In this document: positions 46,291 through 57,665 of the stretch, piece by piece
Numbering within the stretch: position 1 is the stretch's first letter
How the letters are laid out: each line of letters begins with the position of its first letter
Assembly (NCBI GenBank): GCA_029891345.1
Contig: CM056993.1
Location: 223,829,924 to 223,893,923, forward strand
DNA from: Dryococelus australis
Taxonomy: Eukaryota > Arthropoda > Insecta > Phasmatodea > Phasmatidae
Direction: 5' to 3'
DNA: 64,000 nucleotides
Notes under the pieces: generated by a model
Told to the model about the DNA's origin: nothing
The model's database searches: none
The model's input: the letters and a program-made list of their open reading frames with translations, nothing else
Translations under genes and position numbers: made by a program

Positions 46291-47504
46291 ACGATGTGTT
46301 TTCTCAATGCTTTCATGCGATTGGTCGGTTGCAATCACGTGGCGAATCGGTGATTTGCTCGTCGGTGTCCTAACAATGTTTTAATGGCGTAGTATGATAG
46401 GTTCAATGTCAATATGACATCATAGGACTTGCATACTCGTAAATTATAAGCAGTAGTGAGGTCACCTGAGAGGCTTAGATTGACAACAGCTGCCGTGATA
46501 GATACCAGGATATCCATGGCCAGTAATAGTGGGTGCGTGTATGTTTTGGCTCACTTCATGCAAGAGTGGCCTATGTGCCATTTGAAAAGTTAGGTTAGGT
46601 TCGGTGGCGCCCCTATCCCCTATCTAAGTTGTGTTGTTATTTGCTGTCTCTCTTCCCCTCCACTGAGCTGAGATATGTTGTGTTTTGTTGTACCCCTCCC
46701 CTCACCACTGCTCTGAGCTGGACTGTGTTTTGATTGGCTGTGTCATGTGGTTATGTTAAGTGAGGTTAAGTTCTGTCATTTGGAGGAGCAAGCATAGGTG
46801 CTCACCCTTCGAAGCCTCGTGGCTGACTGAGCTCCGAGGGGCGGGAGCAGCAGCATATACGTGTTGATATAGGATCAAGACTGGTACAAGGGTCATTTTA
46901 AGTGTTCATCCTTTGGTGCCTGGATGAGGACTGAGGTTTAATGTTGGGTGAGGGCTCATGTCCTGATTGGTTACTGTGTGAATGAAGACTGAGCTCTGGA
47001 GGTCGGGAGCGACATATGTGTTTTCTGATTAATGCCTAGCGAGCGACTGAGGTCGAAATTGTGTAATGGCCATTACAAATCTGATATTTAATTTATTAAA
47101 AAACATAAAAAATCCAGGAAAAATAGAGAATTTAAGTTTTACAATTTGTAAAATGACTTACAAATCAATCCATTTCTTTCTCTATTGTCTCTCAGTACAT
47201 CTCTTTCCCTCTTGTCTCACCTTTGTTCGACTGCTATCTTGGTTCTAGAGTTTGCTGCTAGGAGCACTGGTGTCGTTCGACTGATTACTTAACTTTATTT
47301 GACCACCATATGGGTTCTAGAGTTTACAGCTAGGAGTGCTGCTTTTTTTATAACTTAAATACCACCTGGAATAGTGCGGTATCGAACTGCCGGAACTTGG
47401 GTCACCATACAAATGCCTTAGAGCACTTTTTTTTACAGTTCTTTTGCAGTTGTTTGACGAGTTGAAGTTGACGAAGCTCAAGGTGTACCGACTCGCTGAC
47501 AAAT
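46291..47504. repeat. GC-moderate stretch with a ~170-bp imperfect direct repeat
   Basis: GACTGAGCTCCGAGGGGCGG near 46826 and GACTGAGCTCTGGAGGTCGG near 46987 each precede GGAGC and a CATATACGTGTT- or CATATGTGTTTT-type block. A second short duplication, TGGGTTCTAGAGTTTGCTGC- or TTACAGCTAGGAG-type, lies near 47240 and 47315. No gene was recognised. Confidence 0.5.
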
Positions 47505-47640
47505 TCTCAATTCGACACGCAAACCGAAAATCTGTCGCGGAGGGGCCGGGGTGTGAACCCATGACCCCTCGACTACAAGTTGGCAACCCTATCCCTAAGC
47601 TATGGGGGCAGGGTGCCACTCGGCTATCGTGACATGCGCT
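47505..47640 (-). repeat. tRNA-headed SINE
   Basis: On the minus strand the A-box-like CATAGCTTAGGGATAGGG (about 47593-47610) and B-box GGTCATGGGTTCACACCCC (about 47551-47569) have tRNA-like spacing. The tail (CGCGACAGATTTTCGG) continues to lower coordinates. Confidence 0.65.
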
Positions 47641-47667
47641 GGGAAAAGAGTTTATAAGAATTATATA

Positions 47668-48868
47668 CACTATCGACCAAAAAGTAATTGACCACCTGTC
47701 TACAATGTCTGCTCGGTGGTTGTCACTCTGTTAGATTCTCGGAGGGCCACCTCTTGTGACTATAACAGCAGCCACCCTTCCTGGCATGCTCTCTACAAGT
47801 GTTTTCAGGATACCCATGGGGATTCGTCGGAATTCCTCTTGCAACCATTCCATGAGTTGAACAACGGGTTTTGGCCGTAACTGATGAGCCTTCACCCGGC
47901 AATCTAATTCGTCCCAAATATGTTCTATAGGGTCGAGGTCGGGGCTCTGGGTGGGCCAGTCTAATCGGCGAACATTTTTGTCGGCATATCACTGCATAGT
48001 ACCCCTTGAAACATGGCACCTGGCATTGGCATCCTGGAAGTAACACTGGTCCATTGTGTAAAAATTCCACAATATTGGGAGCTATTCATTACCCAGAGTG
48101 TTACAATAGGTCTCTGTATTAATGCTACCACAGACAAACACCAGCGGTCCTACACTGAAGGCTGTGAAACAGCCCCACACCATCACTCCTCCACCACCAC
48201 CGAATTTCCTAGTTGGCACTATACACTCCGGCAGAAGCCGTTCCCCGGGTAGACGCCACACCCATACATGTCCATCGGACTGGAATAATGTAAACTTCGA
48301 CTCATTACCGATTTCTACTGCTCAAGTGTCCAGTTGCGACGGTCCAAACACCACCTGAGTCGCTGAGTTTTATTGCTTGTCGTGATATGGGGCTTATGTG
48401 CAGTTGCTCTTCCGAAATATCTAAATCGGTGGGCCTCTGTATGCAATGTTCCAATGGAAACCGATACTCCTGTTGCTGCATGAAACTCCTGTCGGATGGT
48501 AGCCATGGACTGTGCCCTATTTTTGAAAATTTCACGTTTCAGGGTTCTGCGATTTCTGTTGATCAAGATTGGGGGTCGCCCAGAACATCCAGCATTGGCA
48601 TAATGCCAATCGACCTTCCACTTACACAGGACGAATGTGACCGTTGATTTGGGCCTGTTTACCTTCCGTGCAATCGCCCGGCTAGACTGCCCACTGAGAT
48701 GGCAGCCGACAATCACACTCTTATCGAAGTCCGATAGTTCTGTACCTCGTGCCATCTCCTTGTCAACTGATTCTACACCGACCAGCAGCGTATGGTGGCC
48801 ACACAAGTCAACTGACGTACTGAATTACCTATCTTCACTGGTGCCCAGTTACGTTTTGATCGATAATG
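47668..48868 (-). mobile_element. Tc1-like DNA transposon, nearly full length
   Basis: Inverted ends CACTATCGACCAAAAAGTAA (47668) and, on the opposite strand, CATTATCGATCAAAACGTAA (48868) are flanked by TA at 47666-47667 and 48869-48870. Length is 1201 bp, close to the 1.2-1.3 kb usual for the family. Confidence 0.9.
47735..48755 (-). pseudogene. Tc1 transposase (DD34E), inactivated
   Basis: The start MARGTELSDFDKSVIVGCHL at 48755 opens a helix-turn-helix region (SGQSSRAIARKVNRPKSTV) followed by the GRPP(I/L) linker. The catalytic region includes FGGGGVMVWGCF, the second Asp in FQDANARCH and the Glu in SPDLDPIEHIWDEL. The C-terminus reads ESMPGRVAAVIVTRGGPP. The frame is interrupted by a frameshift and stop near 48315 and by in-frame stops near 48085 and 48000, so the copy is dead but recent enough to be read throughout. 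The substrate would have been the element's own ends, cut and reinserted at TA. Confidence 0.88.
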
Positions 48869-48870
48869 TA

Positions 48871-49360
48871 GCTTGCAGATGATTAAATATCTTGTCTCTG
48901 ATTGAGCCATTTATTTTTAAGTTTTAGTATTTAAGTATTTATTTTTATTATATAGATTTAACTTCATAATTTTTAGTAATTTATTTACATACAATACTTT
49001 TTTTTTACTATACAGCACTAAGAAGTTTTTAATATATTTTTAAGGTTTAAATTTTAAGTATTTATTTTAATGTTTGCATATTAACTATTTTTTGTGTATT
49101 TTTTCAGTTTCATATTTATGTATTTATTTTCAGTATATCTATAAGATGTACAATTAATAATTTTTTTACTATTCCAGACATATATAGGACAGCAATAAAT
49201 TTTTCTTTTAATGGTTTTTTAAATTTATATTTTACTTACACATATATATATAATTTAACTTAAATAATTTCTAATAATTTATTTATATATACTTTTTTGT
49301 TATTCAGTATTAAATGGTGTAGTTTTTATGTATTTTATTTACATATAATGATTAATTTTT
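48871..49360. other. Very AT-rich degenerate block
   Basis: ATTTATTTACATATA-type motifs recur irregularly over about 480 bp. There is no coding signal. Confidence 0.6.
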
Positions 49361-50899
49361 AATTAGAAGTGTGCATATTTGTGAATTAAATTAACACATG
49401 TACCATTACCAATTGTAATTTTAATATAAAGTATATTTAGCATGGGTACTGAAGTTAATGGTATCTGTTGATCACGATTCAGGTCACATTTAACTTTCTT
49501 GTTGCGTGAATTATTATATTGCTTTAAGGTATATGAAATATTTTGTCCTGGGTGCTCGATTAAATTGGGAAACGAGCTGCGTAAAGTGTTTGCCCTTTTT
49601 ATGTACATATTTTTTTGCGAGTAAATTAATCCAGTAACAGTTGGTCACAAGGCGTGACTCTCGTTAATGTGCAATGTACAAATATTATGCAACTAAAGAG
49701 ATTTAAAACTCATGTAATCTGATGTGTCGACATTAAACGAGATAATGTGAATTGTTTGCAAGTTCTCAAGTAAGGTTTGTCTTGAATCAGTTTGGTAAGA
49801 GTTGGTATCTACAAGTTGAGATTCACCCAAGGTTTTGAATGTGAGTTATTATCAGGCTTTCCCCTCCCGTTGAAAAAGTTTTTGGAACACATCACACTTA
49901 ATTATGAGACAATTTATAATACTATATCGTAAGTAAATGAGGTATGTGTTGGCCAAGAGTATAGTGGCTTGGTATCACAAAATCATTGTGTTTGCTTCTA
50001 ATGTGTGAATATTTTACGGGTTTCAGACTTTACTCGAGGTATGTATGAAAAACTGCCATTTGTCTTAAGGTTCGTCTGCTATCAAAAATGACATAATGTG
50101 ACATTAATCACACCTTAAAAAATATCTGCTGTTTCACAACCGAGCTGCGCCTTGAAAACTCTGCTCAAAATGCGGAACGTGTATTTTGCTATTATAAAGT
50201 AATGCTGTAATTTTAAAAATTTCTGTCTGATATACAGGAAACAGAAAAAAAAAACTTTATAGGAGGGGGAACATAAATATCCATGATTCTCCGATTGTCT
50301 GGTGTAAAAAATATATTATAAGGAAGTTTAATGCCCCATTACGTACGAAATGCGCTACAGGTATTAAAAATTCCCTCTCAGTTGTAGACAACAAGCCTTG
50401 AACAGTCGTAGTGTTACTTGTGACACGTCACGGCCAGTTCGTGTAGGCTTACCTCTGCGCTTGCGAAAATTGATGCAGATTGTGTGCCTAGTTCATGGAG
50501 TCGGCGAGGGCAGGTGTAATATTATGCTGTGCATAGACGAGTCGTGGAGTTCACGTCCATGGGACACATGAAGAGTGCCTAATCAGCGATTAAGTTACAA
50601 GTCGTGGCAGCATCAGGAGCTGGCATCCGACAAAAATTTAATTATTTCATGTGAACTTAGAATTTCTGAATTGAAGACTTACTTATTAATTTTAGAATGA
50701 CTACTTTGCTAGAGTTGATATTAACTGTTTTATATCAGAAGTAAACAGATCTTAAAACAATGTATTTGCTGTCTTATCAGTATTTCTATTATTGATTTTT
50801 TCTATGATTCCAGTTATTTTGATGCACTAAAATTCAACGACTACATGCACCTTAATTCCATCATTTTAAAAGGAGGTACTTTCAACCAACTACCACAAA
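49361..50899. other. non-coding stretch
   Basis: No gene or repeat was recognised. Confidence 0.4.
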
Positions 50900-50912
50900 A
50901 AATATATATATA

Positions 50913-51002
<90 letters not shown>
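50900..51002. repeat. (AT)n microsatellite with a short GT run
   Basis: About 100 bases of AT dinucleotides with one GT interruption near 50913-50927. The minus-strand tyrosine-isoleucine frame over it is an artefact. Confidence 0.95.
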
Positions 51003-51003
<1 letters not shown>

Positions 51004-51241
51004 CATTTGGAAAGATGTATCTTATTTGTTTTAATGGTTGTCAATAATTCTAGCATTACATGCCGTGTCTACTTAACTATCAAATATGATGTAATCAAAC
51101 TTATTGTGTTGATGCATTTAATGTCAGCAGTTAAGCACTAAGCAATGGCATCAATCTTTCAGTCAGTTTAAAATATACTATTACCAAAAATAATTTTTAA
51201 CAGAAATATATATATTTATATTTCTGCTATTTATTGAATGT

Positions 51242-51327
<86 letters not shown>
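51242..51327. repeat. (CA)n(TA)n microsatellite
   Basis: About 48 bases of CA pass directly into about 38 of TA. Confidence 0.95.
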
Positions 51328-51329
<2 letters not shown>

Positions 51330-53439
51330 AATGCTGTTTTTTTTATTGTTCAGATTTAAACGCCAAATAATAATTCAGTTCAGGTAGGCAGACTCCCTGA
51401 ATAAAATACCGTTTCTATACTATGGTCCGTTGTCCTTAATTTATTCCAACTGAGACCGTCCGTTTGAAGAAATCGCCCAACCCATATAATTAACAAGAGG
51501 TTAAAATACTACACACTTTTTTCCCCAATGGGTTTAACTCAGTCGTAGAAAATTATTAACGTTTTAATGTGTATTACTTGTATATGTTATCAATGTACCG
51601 TAATAACTCCCATAAAAATACAAACATTGTTTAAAAAAGCTGACCTAAATGCTGTAAAAAAATCGTTAACATTCGTACGAAATAGTTTTACAAAAATATG
51701 AGAAAATTTTCTGAAGAGTTAACAAAGAATTTAACAGTTAAAAATATAGAGGTCACACTGCAGTGATTTATGTTTATGCGTAGCAGAAGGATAGTACAAC
51801 TTTCTCAGCCGGGCCTCAGAATGGTCTTTAATGATGTATCAACAAACTGCTAACGGTCGTAATTATGTATGCAACACAAGATATGTTTCTTTGCTTACAC
51901 AGATCATATTTTAAAAATTACATTTCATCATTTCGTGCGAATGGCTAAGACAAACAATCTCATTTAATGAATCCAATGTATGAAAAACAATTTTTTTTTA
52001 AACTATGTTGCATTTCTGGGTGCTAGTGAACACTAGAGTTTTTCTGCTAGGCCTGAGAAAGCAAATTATATCATAATTATATTTTTGCATTCCAATAGGC
52101 CTCCAGAATGCTTAATATATTCAAACTCAGTCTGTAATGAGGTAAATGACTCAAAAAATAGTCTTGCTTGTCTATATCACATGACTGAAGATGAGCAGTA
52201 ACAGTGGGAACACGGTTTTGTGTATGAAGAGGTTGGGCGGCTCTTAATTAATGAGGCCTGGAATTCCAGGACATCACGGAGAAAACACCACGGCATCAAC
52301 CTGATCGATTCTTAATGGCGATAATATGTATATTGAAAATTTAATTTGTACACATACAAGATTAAGTAGATTTTAATATTGAAAAATAATTACTAAAGGA
52401 AAAATAAATAAAACACTGCTTGCAGACATGAACTTTGTATGCGATTTTCTGTATTTTTACATGCTCCGAATATATACTTTTAAGCAATATCTATTGTTTA
52501 GGAGTCGCATAGGGCCTCCAGTTGGAGACACGACAATAAAAAAAAAATTAAATTTACTTTCAGACATAGAATAATTTTAGAGGCTACTATAGGAATGAAT
52601 AATTAAGGCGTATCGCCTTAATTATTGGTTGTAACTATCAGACGCGGGGACCAGGAAATGATAATATGATTGCAAATCGATTGATGACGTAAGCTTTTGA
52701 AGCCCTTTTAGCGTAGTTATTAGTTTATTATTTATGCTGCGCAATTCCTACAGATTTTGAAGTAAGCTGTAACTGTTAGGTATAGCGTATGGACCTGTGT
52801 TCGAAGCCCGAAACTATTAAAACAATATTCATTTTCTCTTAGTCTTAGAAAATATTGGACAGTTTTTCCAAGTGATAGAAGAATTTACATATGAGCTGTG
52901 ATGCAAGCTGATACCATAGTTCTTGTTTGGACATTGGGAAGTTGGCATCAATTTGAAAGTATTCTCTCGCTATACAGTGGAGATGAATTTCCTTTGACCT
53001 CGATGACTATGCAGCCGCAACCTACACCATCACTAACTAACAGGGCTTTCAATATTTCCCACTTGAATAATAAATTCTAGGATAAATATTTATTTAGTCG
53101 ATCACGGACACATCAAAAGTGAAACACCAAACTCAATTTTCGTAATAATCTACAGAAAGAGAAAACCTCAGGTGCAAGTTGCCACAGGAAAAAATAAGCA
53201 TTAATTAGTAAATAATGTATACTTCGATTAGCCCGGGAAGGACCCTACCAGACGAGTTGTATAAACTTCTGACGGACTCACTTGTCACCGCTAACTTTTC
53301 ATCGTTGACCTGCCAGTGAAAGAGTTATTATTAATGTGAAAAATATATTTGGTCCTCCTGTTATCTTCGCTCAGTTTGAACTCATGGTCACACTTAAAGC
53401 ATACAAATGACTACTGCCAGACCGACCACTCACAATACT
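51328..53439. other. non-coding stretch
   Basis: A weak tRNA-like patch near 52770-52815 (GTGTTCGAAGCCC) was seen but not called. No gene was recognised. Confidence 0.4.
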
Positions 53440-53625
53440 GACCCATTGACACTAACGACACTAAAATGATCCTAATGTACCTAAAATAACTCTAATGACC
53501 CCAAAATACCCCAAAATAACCCATTACTGTACTGATTGCGATGCTAAGTGTATTGCTACGTACAATGCTAAGTGTGGTGATAAGTGAAGTGCTAAGTGTG
53601 GTGCTGGTTGCGGTGCTGATGTTTC
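53440..53625 (-). repeat. Inverted copy of the GGGTCA/AGCACCGCA repeat family
   Basis: On the minus strand, AGCACCACACTTAGCACTTC is followed by TAATGGGTTATTTTGGGG and further GGTCATT motifs, the same two blocks in the same order as 28990-29240. Confidence 0.65.
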
Positions 53626-53884
53626 GACATGCCAAATTTCTTTGAGTGGCTGAATACTAGACATGTAGGACACATGTGTGCTTAGTATAAGTATAATTTT
53701 TATCTGGACTCTGGTAGGTTGAATTAGGATTTTTTTTTCTTTTGTAGGTTAAGTTATGTTAGTTCGACAGATGGTAAGAATGTTTGTGTTGTGGATTGGT
53801 CTGGACTATAAATTTCTTTGGTATGGTTGGGTGATAATATGTTTTACAGTTTATCTGTCATGCGATTGTTGGTGTAAGTTTCAT

Positions 53885-54131
53885 GGTGTGGAAGACAGTA
53901 TGTGTATGTCGGCGAGTCCTCTAATGATGTGGACGACAGTATGTGTATGTCGGCGAGTCCTGTAATGGTGTGGACGACAGTATGTGTATGTCGGCGAGTC
54001 CTGTAATGGTGTGGACGACATTATGTGTATGTCGGCGAGTCCTGTAATGGCGTGGACGACAGTATGTGTATGTCGGCGAGTCCTGTAATGGCGTGGACGA
54101 CAGTATGTGTATGTCGGTGAGTCCTGTAATG
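53885..54131. repeat. 41-bp minisatellite, six units
   Basis: The unit contains GTGTGGACGACAGTATGTG and ATGTCGGCGAGTCCTGTAAT. The CGGCGAGTCC anchor lies at 53910, 53951, 53992, 54033 and onward at exactly 41-base steps. Units differ by one to three bases, so it is young. Confidence 0.95.
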
Positions 54132-54271
54132 CTAAGGCATGCTTGAGTTTTAGTAAGAGGTATGATCAATGAGTACATTTTGTCTGGTGTTGGTTAGTAG
54201 ACCAGAGGGTCTGAACGCTATAATTTCTGCAAATTTGAGTTATGATGGGTGGTATGGTACCTGTGTGCGGA

Positions 54272-54310
54272 TATATAAGCAACCAGTTTCTATTTAGGAA
54301 GCTTAGTTTG
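54272..54310 (+). promoter_or_regulatory. TATA/initiator core promoter candidate
   Basis: ATATATAAGC at 54271 and an initiator-like TTAGTTTG at 54303 give 31 bases from TATA to the initiator A. It lies 140 bp after the 41-bp minisatellite. Confidence 0.5.
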
Positions 54311-54474
54311 ACAGTGACAGTCGTTAAACATTGTCGTGGAGAAGAAGAATAGGTCTATGTTCAAGGGTTCTGGTTGGACGCATGCTAGCATAGACTGTCT
54401 TGAGCTACGTATACGCAGATTATACTCACTACAAGAAAAGTGAGTATGCTGTTATAAAGATACTACGAGAATGG
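54305..54474 (+). other. Candidate non-coding first exon ending in ATG|GT
   Basis: From the initiator the sequence runs to GAGAATG|GTGAGTAA near 54473, a strong donor directly after an ATG. A second donor-like AAAA|GTGAGTATG lies at about 54438. An arthropod gene whose start codon is the last codon of exon 1 would look like this. No downstream exon was recognised in the window. Confidence 0.35.
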
Positions 54475-55225
54475 TGAGTAATATTTAAATATTCTATTTT
54501 AATGTTTGTAGTCTGAAGTATGTAAATTATGAGAATCTGTCATTGTGTAGTATTTAGTCTTGAAGATAGGAGCCCTGAAATGAAGTTGAGAGAACTTTTG
54601 CATAGTTCTACTGTATTTGGCGTACAATTTAAGTACAACTTATGAAAAATTAAATTAATTTAAGAATCGAAAAATAAATTAATATTTTTTATTTGGCATT
54701 CACCTATGCCTATGAAAAGTAATGTGGCCACCAAAAAGAGAGATACATTCTTGGAACTATTAATGATACTTGCAGACTGAACTTCACGATGGTACCTGCC
54801 TCCTAAGAGTTTGCAAATTATATTCACTTGTGACTATATATATAATCGTTTGCTTACAGCCGGACTTGCTGCATAATTATTTGAAAATAATATATAAAAA
54901 CAATCAATCTGTGTAGGCACATAAAGTAATTAAATATCCAGACTCTGAATGAAAAAATATAACGAAATGATAAAATACACTACATTGCTTGCCTTTAAAT
55001 AAATTAAACAATGAAACTTCATAACATTAATATTCATAAGCCATATATACACTGATTGAAAAGAAGTATAACAAAATATTAAATATATTAATGAAATTTA
55101 AGCAACGGAATGCATCCTCTTCAATGGTTACAACTTTTCAGCATTTGTATCGACGGGAGCTGGGTGGTCAGGGGGTCAAAGAAGCTGACTGCTGTCTGAG
55201 AGGTCTCGGGCTCCGGTCCTGCCAC
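54475..55225. other. non-coding AT-rich stretch
   Basis: No gene or repeat was recognised. Confidence 0.4.
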
Positions 55226-55228
55226 CAT

Positions 55229-55252
55229 TTTTTTTTTTTTTTTTTTTTTTTT
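55229..55252. repeat. Poly-T tract
   Basis: Twenty-four T in a row. The preceding GC-rich 80 bases (TCTGAGAGGTCTCGGGCTCC) may be the head of a SINE, but the tRNA boxes are not clear. Confidence 0.8.
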
Positions 55253-55859
55253 AGCGCTATCGACTGTCATTCCAAAGTTTAAAATTTATATAATTTCAAA
55301 TTTTTTAATCTGATATTGCATTAAAATATTTTTTAGATGTATTTTATTGTTTTTTTTTTTTAGATTTCGGCATTATTCAATAATAAATAAAATCAATTTA
55401 AATAAAATGATTCTACTTACTTATAAATGCATCGATTCCTAGACATATGATCGTTATTTGACAAGGCTACATAGCAGTGTGAGCTATCACTTAATTTCGC
55501 GTGCACTTGTCTCAGAGGTAGTCAACACTCCCGCATGGTACCTACCGACATACTGTACTCTTGGCCTGTCACAGCAGGTGCATATGCCTCGCAGGCTTGT
55601 CGGTGCGTGCGTGGTTTCAAGGCTAAGAGACTTATTTTTAAATTAAAATTCTTTTTTTTTTTGTACTATAGTAAAAACAAATTGAATGAATTAAATATTT
55701 AAAAAATATTTTTTAATGTTATAAAAGGTATTTTTTAAATAAAGTATTGAAACTCGAATATTTTTTACAAAGTGCCGGCCGGAAAATACTTTACACACTG
55801 GCGATTCGCACACTTTAGCAGGCGATGAAGGAACTATGTATACAGTAATGTTGAACGAA
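55253..55859. other. non-coding AT-rich stretch
   Basis: A GC-richer patch at 55490-55620 has no recognised motif. Confidence 0.4.
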
Positions 55860-56045
55860 AGTGAGAGACAGAAGAGAAGGAGATGGAGAGAGAAAGACAA
55901 GATGGAATGAAAGAGAGAGAACGAATGAAAAATGAGAGAACTAAGATAAGACCTATGGAATAATAGAGAGACAAATGACAAACCAAAAAACAGAGATGGT
56001 GTCGAACGAATGTGAGAGACAAGAGAGAAATAGAGAGAGACAACC
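55860..56045. repeat. GA-rich purine tract
   Basis: GAGAGA and AAGAGA motifs on the plus strand. GTGAGAGACA occurs twice, about 150 bp apart. The minus-strand open frame rich in Ser and Leu is a by-product. Confidence 0.7.
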
Positions 56046-56338
56046 CAGAATGACAGAGTATGACGTGCAAAAACAAAATGATGGTATGACTTAATGGTAG
56101 TATGGGCCTTCAGAAGACGAGTCCGGTGATATATAACACTTAAAAATTCTGTCTTTAAAATTTTTAATATAAACATATATTTAAATTTAAAAAATAATTG
56201 TTAATACAATGATATTTTATCGACGTCTCATATATCTCTTTGTGTGGGCTAGAAACACGAAGGAAACTACCAAAGAACTTAAAATTGCCCTAAAATTGGC
56301 TTTGGGTAGCTTAGTTTTGTAATTCTGTCACATAGCTT

Positions 56339-56530
56339 TATTTTTACACATTTTTGGAAAAAAAGGGGCGTTTTTCTTAGGGGAAAGAGGCAAATTTTGC
56401 ATAAAATAATTGATTTCTGAAGTAATTTCTGGGTTAGAACAAGTGATTCTGAGAGAAAATGGGAAATTCCAAGATGACTCCCTGGAGCCTCAGGCCTCTC
56501 CACTATTCCTTGTCCCATTAAAAAATACAT
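56339..56530. repeat. GGGAAA-type module
   Basis: GGCGTTTTTCTTAGGGGAAA and GAGAAAATGGGAAATTCCAA, followed by AAGATGACTCC, repeat the motif order of 30485-30600. Confidence 0.5.
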
Positions 56531-56999
56531 TGCCCCAGAATTCCTAATTGCCTACTAGTCACCTGTTTTCACACTTTTTTAAATAACATAAATTGTAAAT
56601 GAAATATTATTATATATAGATAAAGTAAAAGTAAACCGAACATTAAGGTACATTTACATAGAAAAATGAAACGCTTGTGATAATACAATATTTAGGACTC
56701 AACTAAACACGTCTGCCATTGAAGTGATTTTTCAAAGGTTAGATTAGAAAATTGTAAATAATCTAGAATAGACTATACAGACACTACACATCATACAGGA
56801 GAGTAATCTAAGGTGCAGGAACAATGTGACGCGTTCTGTAGAATGAGTAGGTGGGAGAGAAACAGTTTGCTACTGTAGTGTTAGTAACATTGACCGTTAA
56901 ATCTGCAGCAGGGTGCCAAGTCATTCACAATCCGGACAGAGTACTGTAGGCAACTGAAACCTCTAAAAGAGTTCGTGAGACATGAATTATAACTATAGG
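56531..56999. other. non-coding stretch
   Basis: No gene or repeat was recognised. Confidence 0.4.
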
Positions 57000-57158
57000 A
57001 GGCTGTTCGCGGTAAACAAAGAAATTTTGAAAGACATGCTTACGATCTACTTCTTGGTTTATAGTGTTTTATTCCGCCATATAAATTAAAATCGCCATGG
57101 GTCTGATCATTTTATTCATGCGTAGATCACGTAAAACTGTCAAGTTATCATAAATGTG
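57000..57158 (+). mobile_element. MITE copy 3, left part only
   Basis: GGCTGTTCGCGGTAAAC opens a stretch matching the first ~160 bp of copy 2, including ATTCCGCC and the TTATTCATGCGT block, then changes abruptly to Tc1 transposase sequence. Confidence 0.65.
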
Positions 57159-57665
57159 GCGTTGACGAGGAGAGCGGCAACAATCAGAGCGACATACAGG
57201 ACCAACTCCTGGCATCATGGTTTGGGGGGCAATAGTCTACAATTACCGTATGCATCTGGTGTTTATTAAGGGAACACTGAAGAGTAAATGATACATCTAG
57301 TATATCACCCAGCCCACTTTTTTTGTCGATATTACAATGCTAAGAAGATGTCCTCTTCCAGCAGGACAGTATCCGTGCACACACGTCTCGTGTTACCCAA
57401 CGCGCTCTCGAAGGTGTTCGTCAACTCTCCTGGCCAGCACGATCACCGGACCTGTACTCCATTGAACACGTGTGGGACAATATGGGGACGGCATTTGGCG
57501 TGGTCTGCAATACCGGCAACAATCCTTCACCAATTGCCATAAGAGGTGGAATTAGCGTGGGACACTATTCTCCAAGATGACATCCGACACATTTACGATC
57601 TTCTGTTTGCACGACTGCAGGACTGCATCGTCGCTAAAGCAGACTACACAAGATATTGCCATTGA
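57159..57665 (+). pseudogene. Tc1 transposase remnant, C-terminal half
   Basis: TPGIMVWGAI near 57206, then FQQDS with HTRV-like residues near 57355, a SPDLYSIEHVWD-type segment near 57450 and an IRH...YTRY C-terminus near 57655 follow the Tc1 order. The second Asp and the final Glu are readable. The parts lie in more than one frame and the N-terminal half is missing. It joins the MITE fragment directly at about 57158. Confidence 0.8.

Noticed and set aside
46580-46600. TTAGG-like telomeric motif (GTTAGGTTAGGTTCGG)
   Set aside because: Only two partial units, here and near 16580; not a telomeric array.
47723-48070. 115-codon open frame antisense to intergenic sequence
   Set aside because: It is another frame of the Tc1 transposase on the same strand and has no motif of its own.
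50841-51056. Frame encoding alternating Tyr and Ile
   Set aside because: Translation of an AT dinucleotide run, not a protein.
52760-52820. Possible tRNA gene or SINE
   Set aside because: A B-box-like GTGTTCGAAGCCC is present but no cloverleaf or A box at the right distance could be made.
55691-56176. 161-codon minus-strand frame rich in Ser, Leu and Phe
   Set aside because: It covers the GA-rich tract and its AT-rich flanks. Composition follows the nucleotide bias and the frame next to it is open as well.
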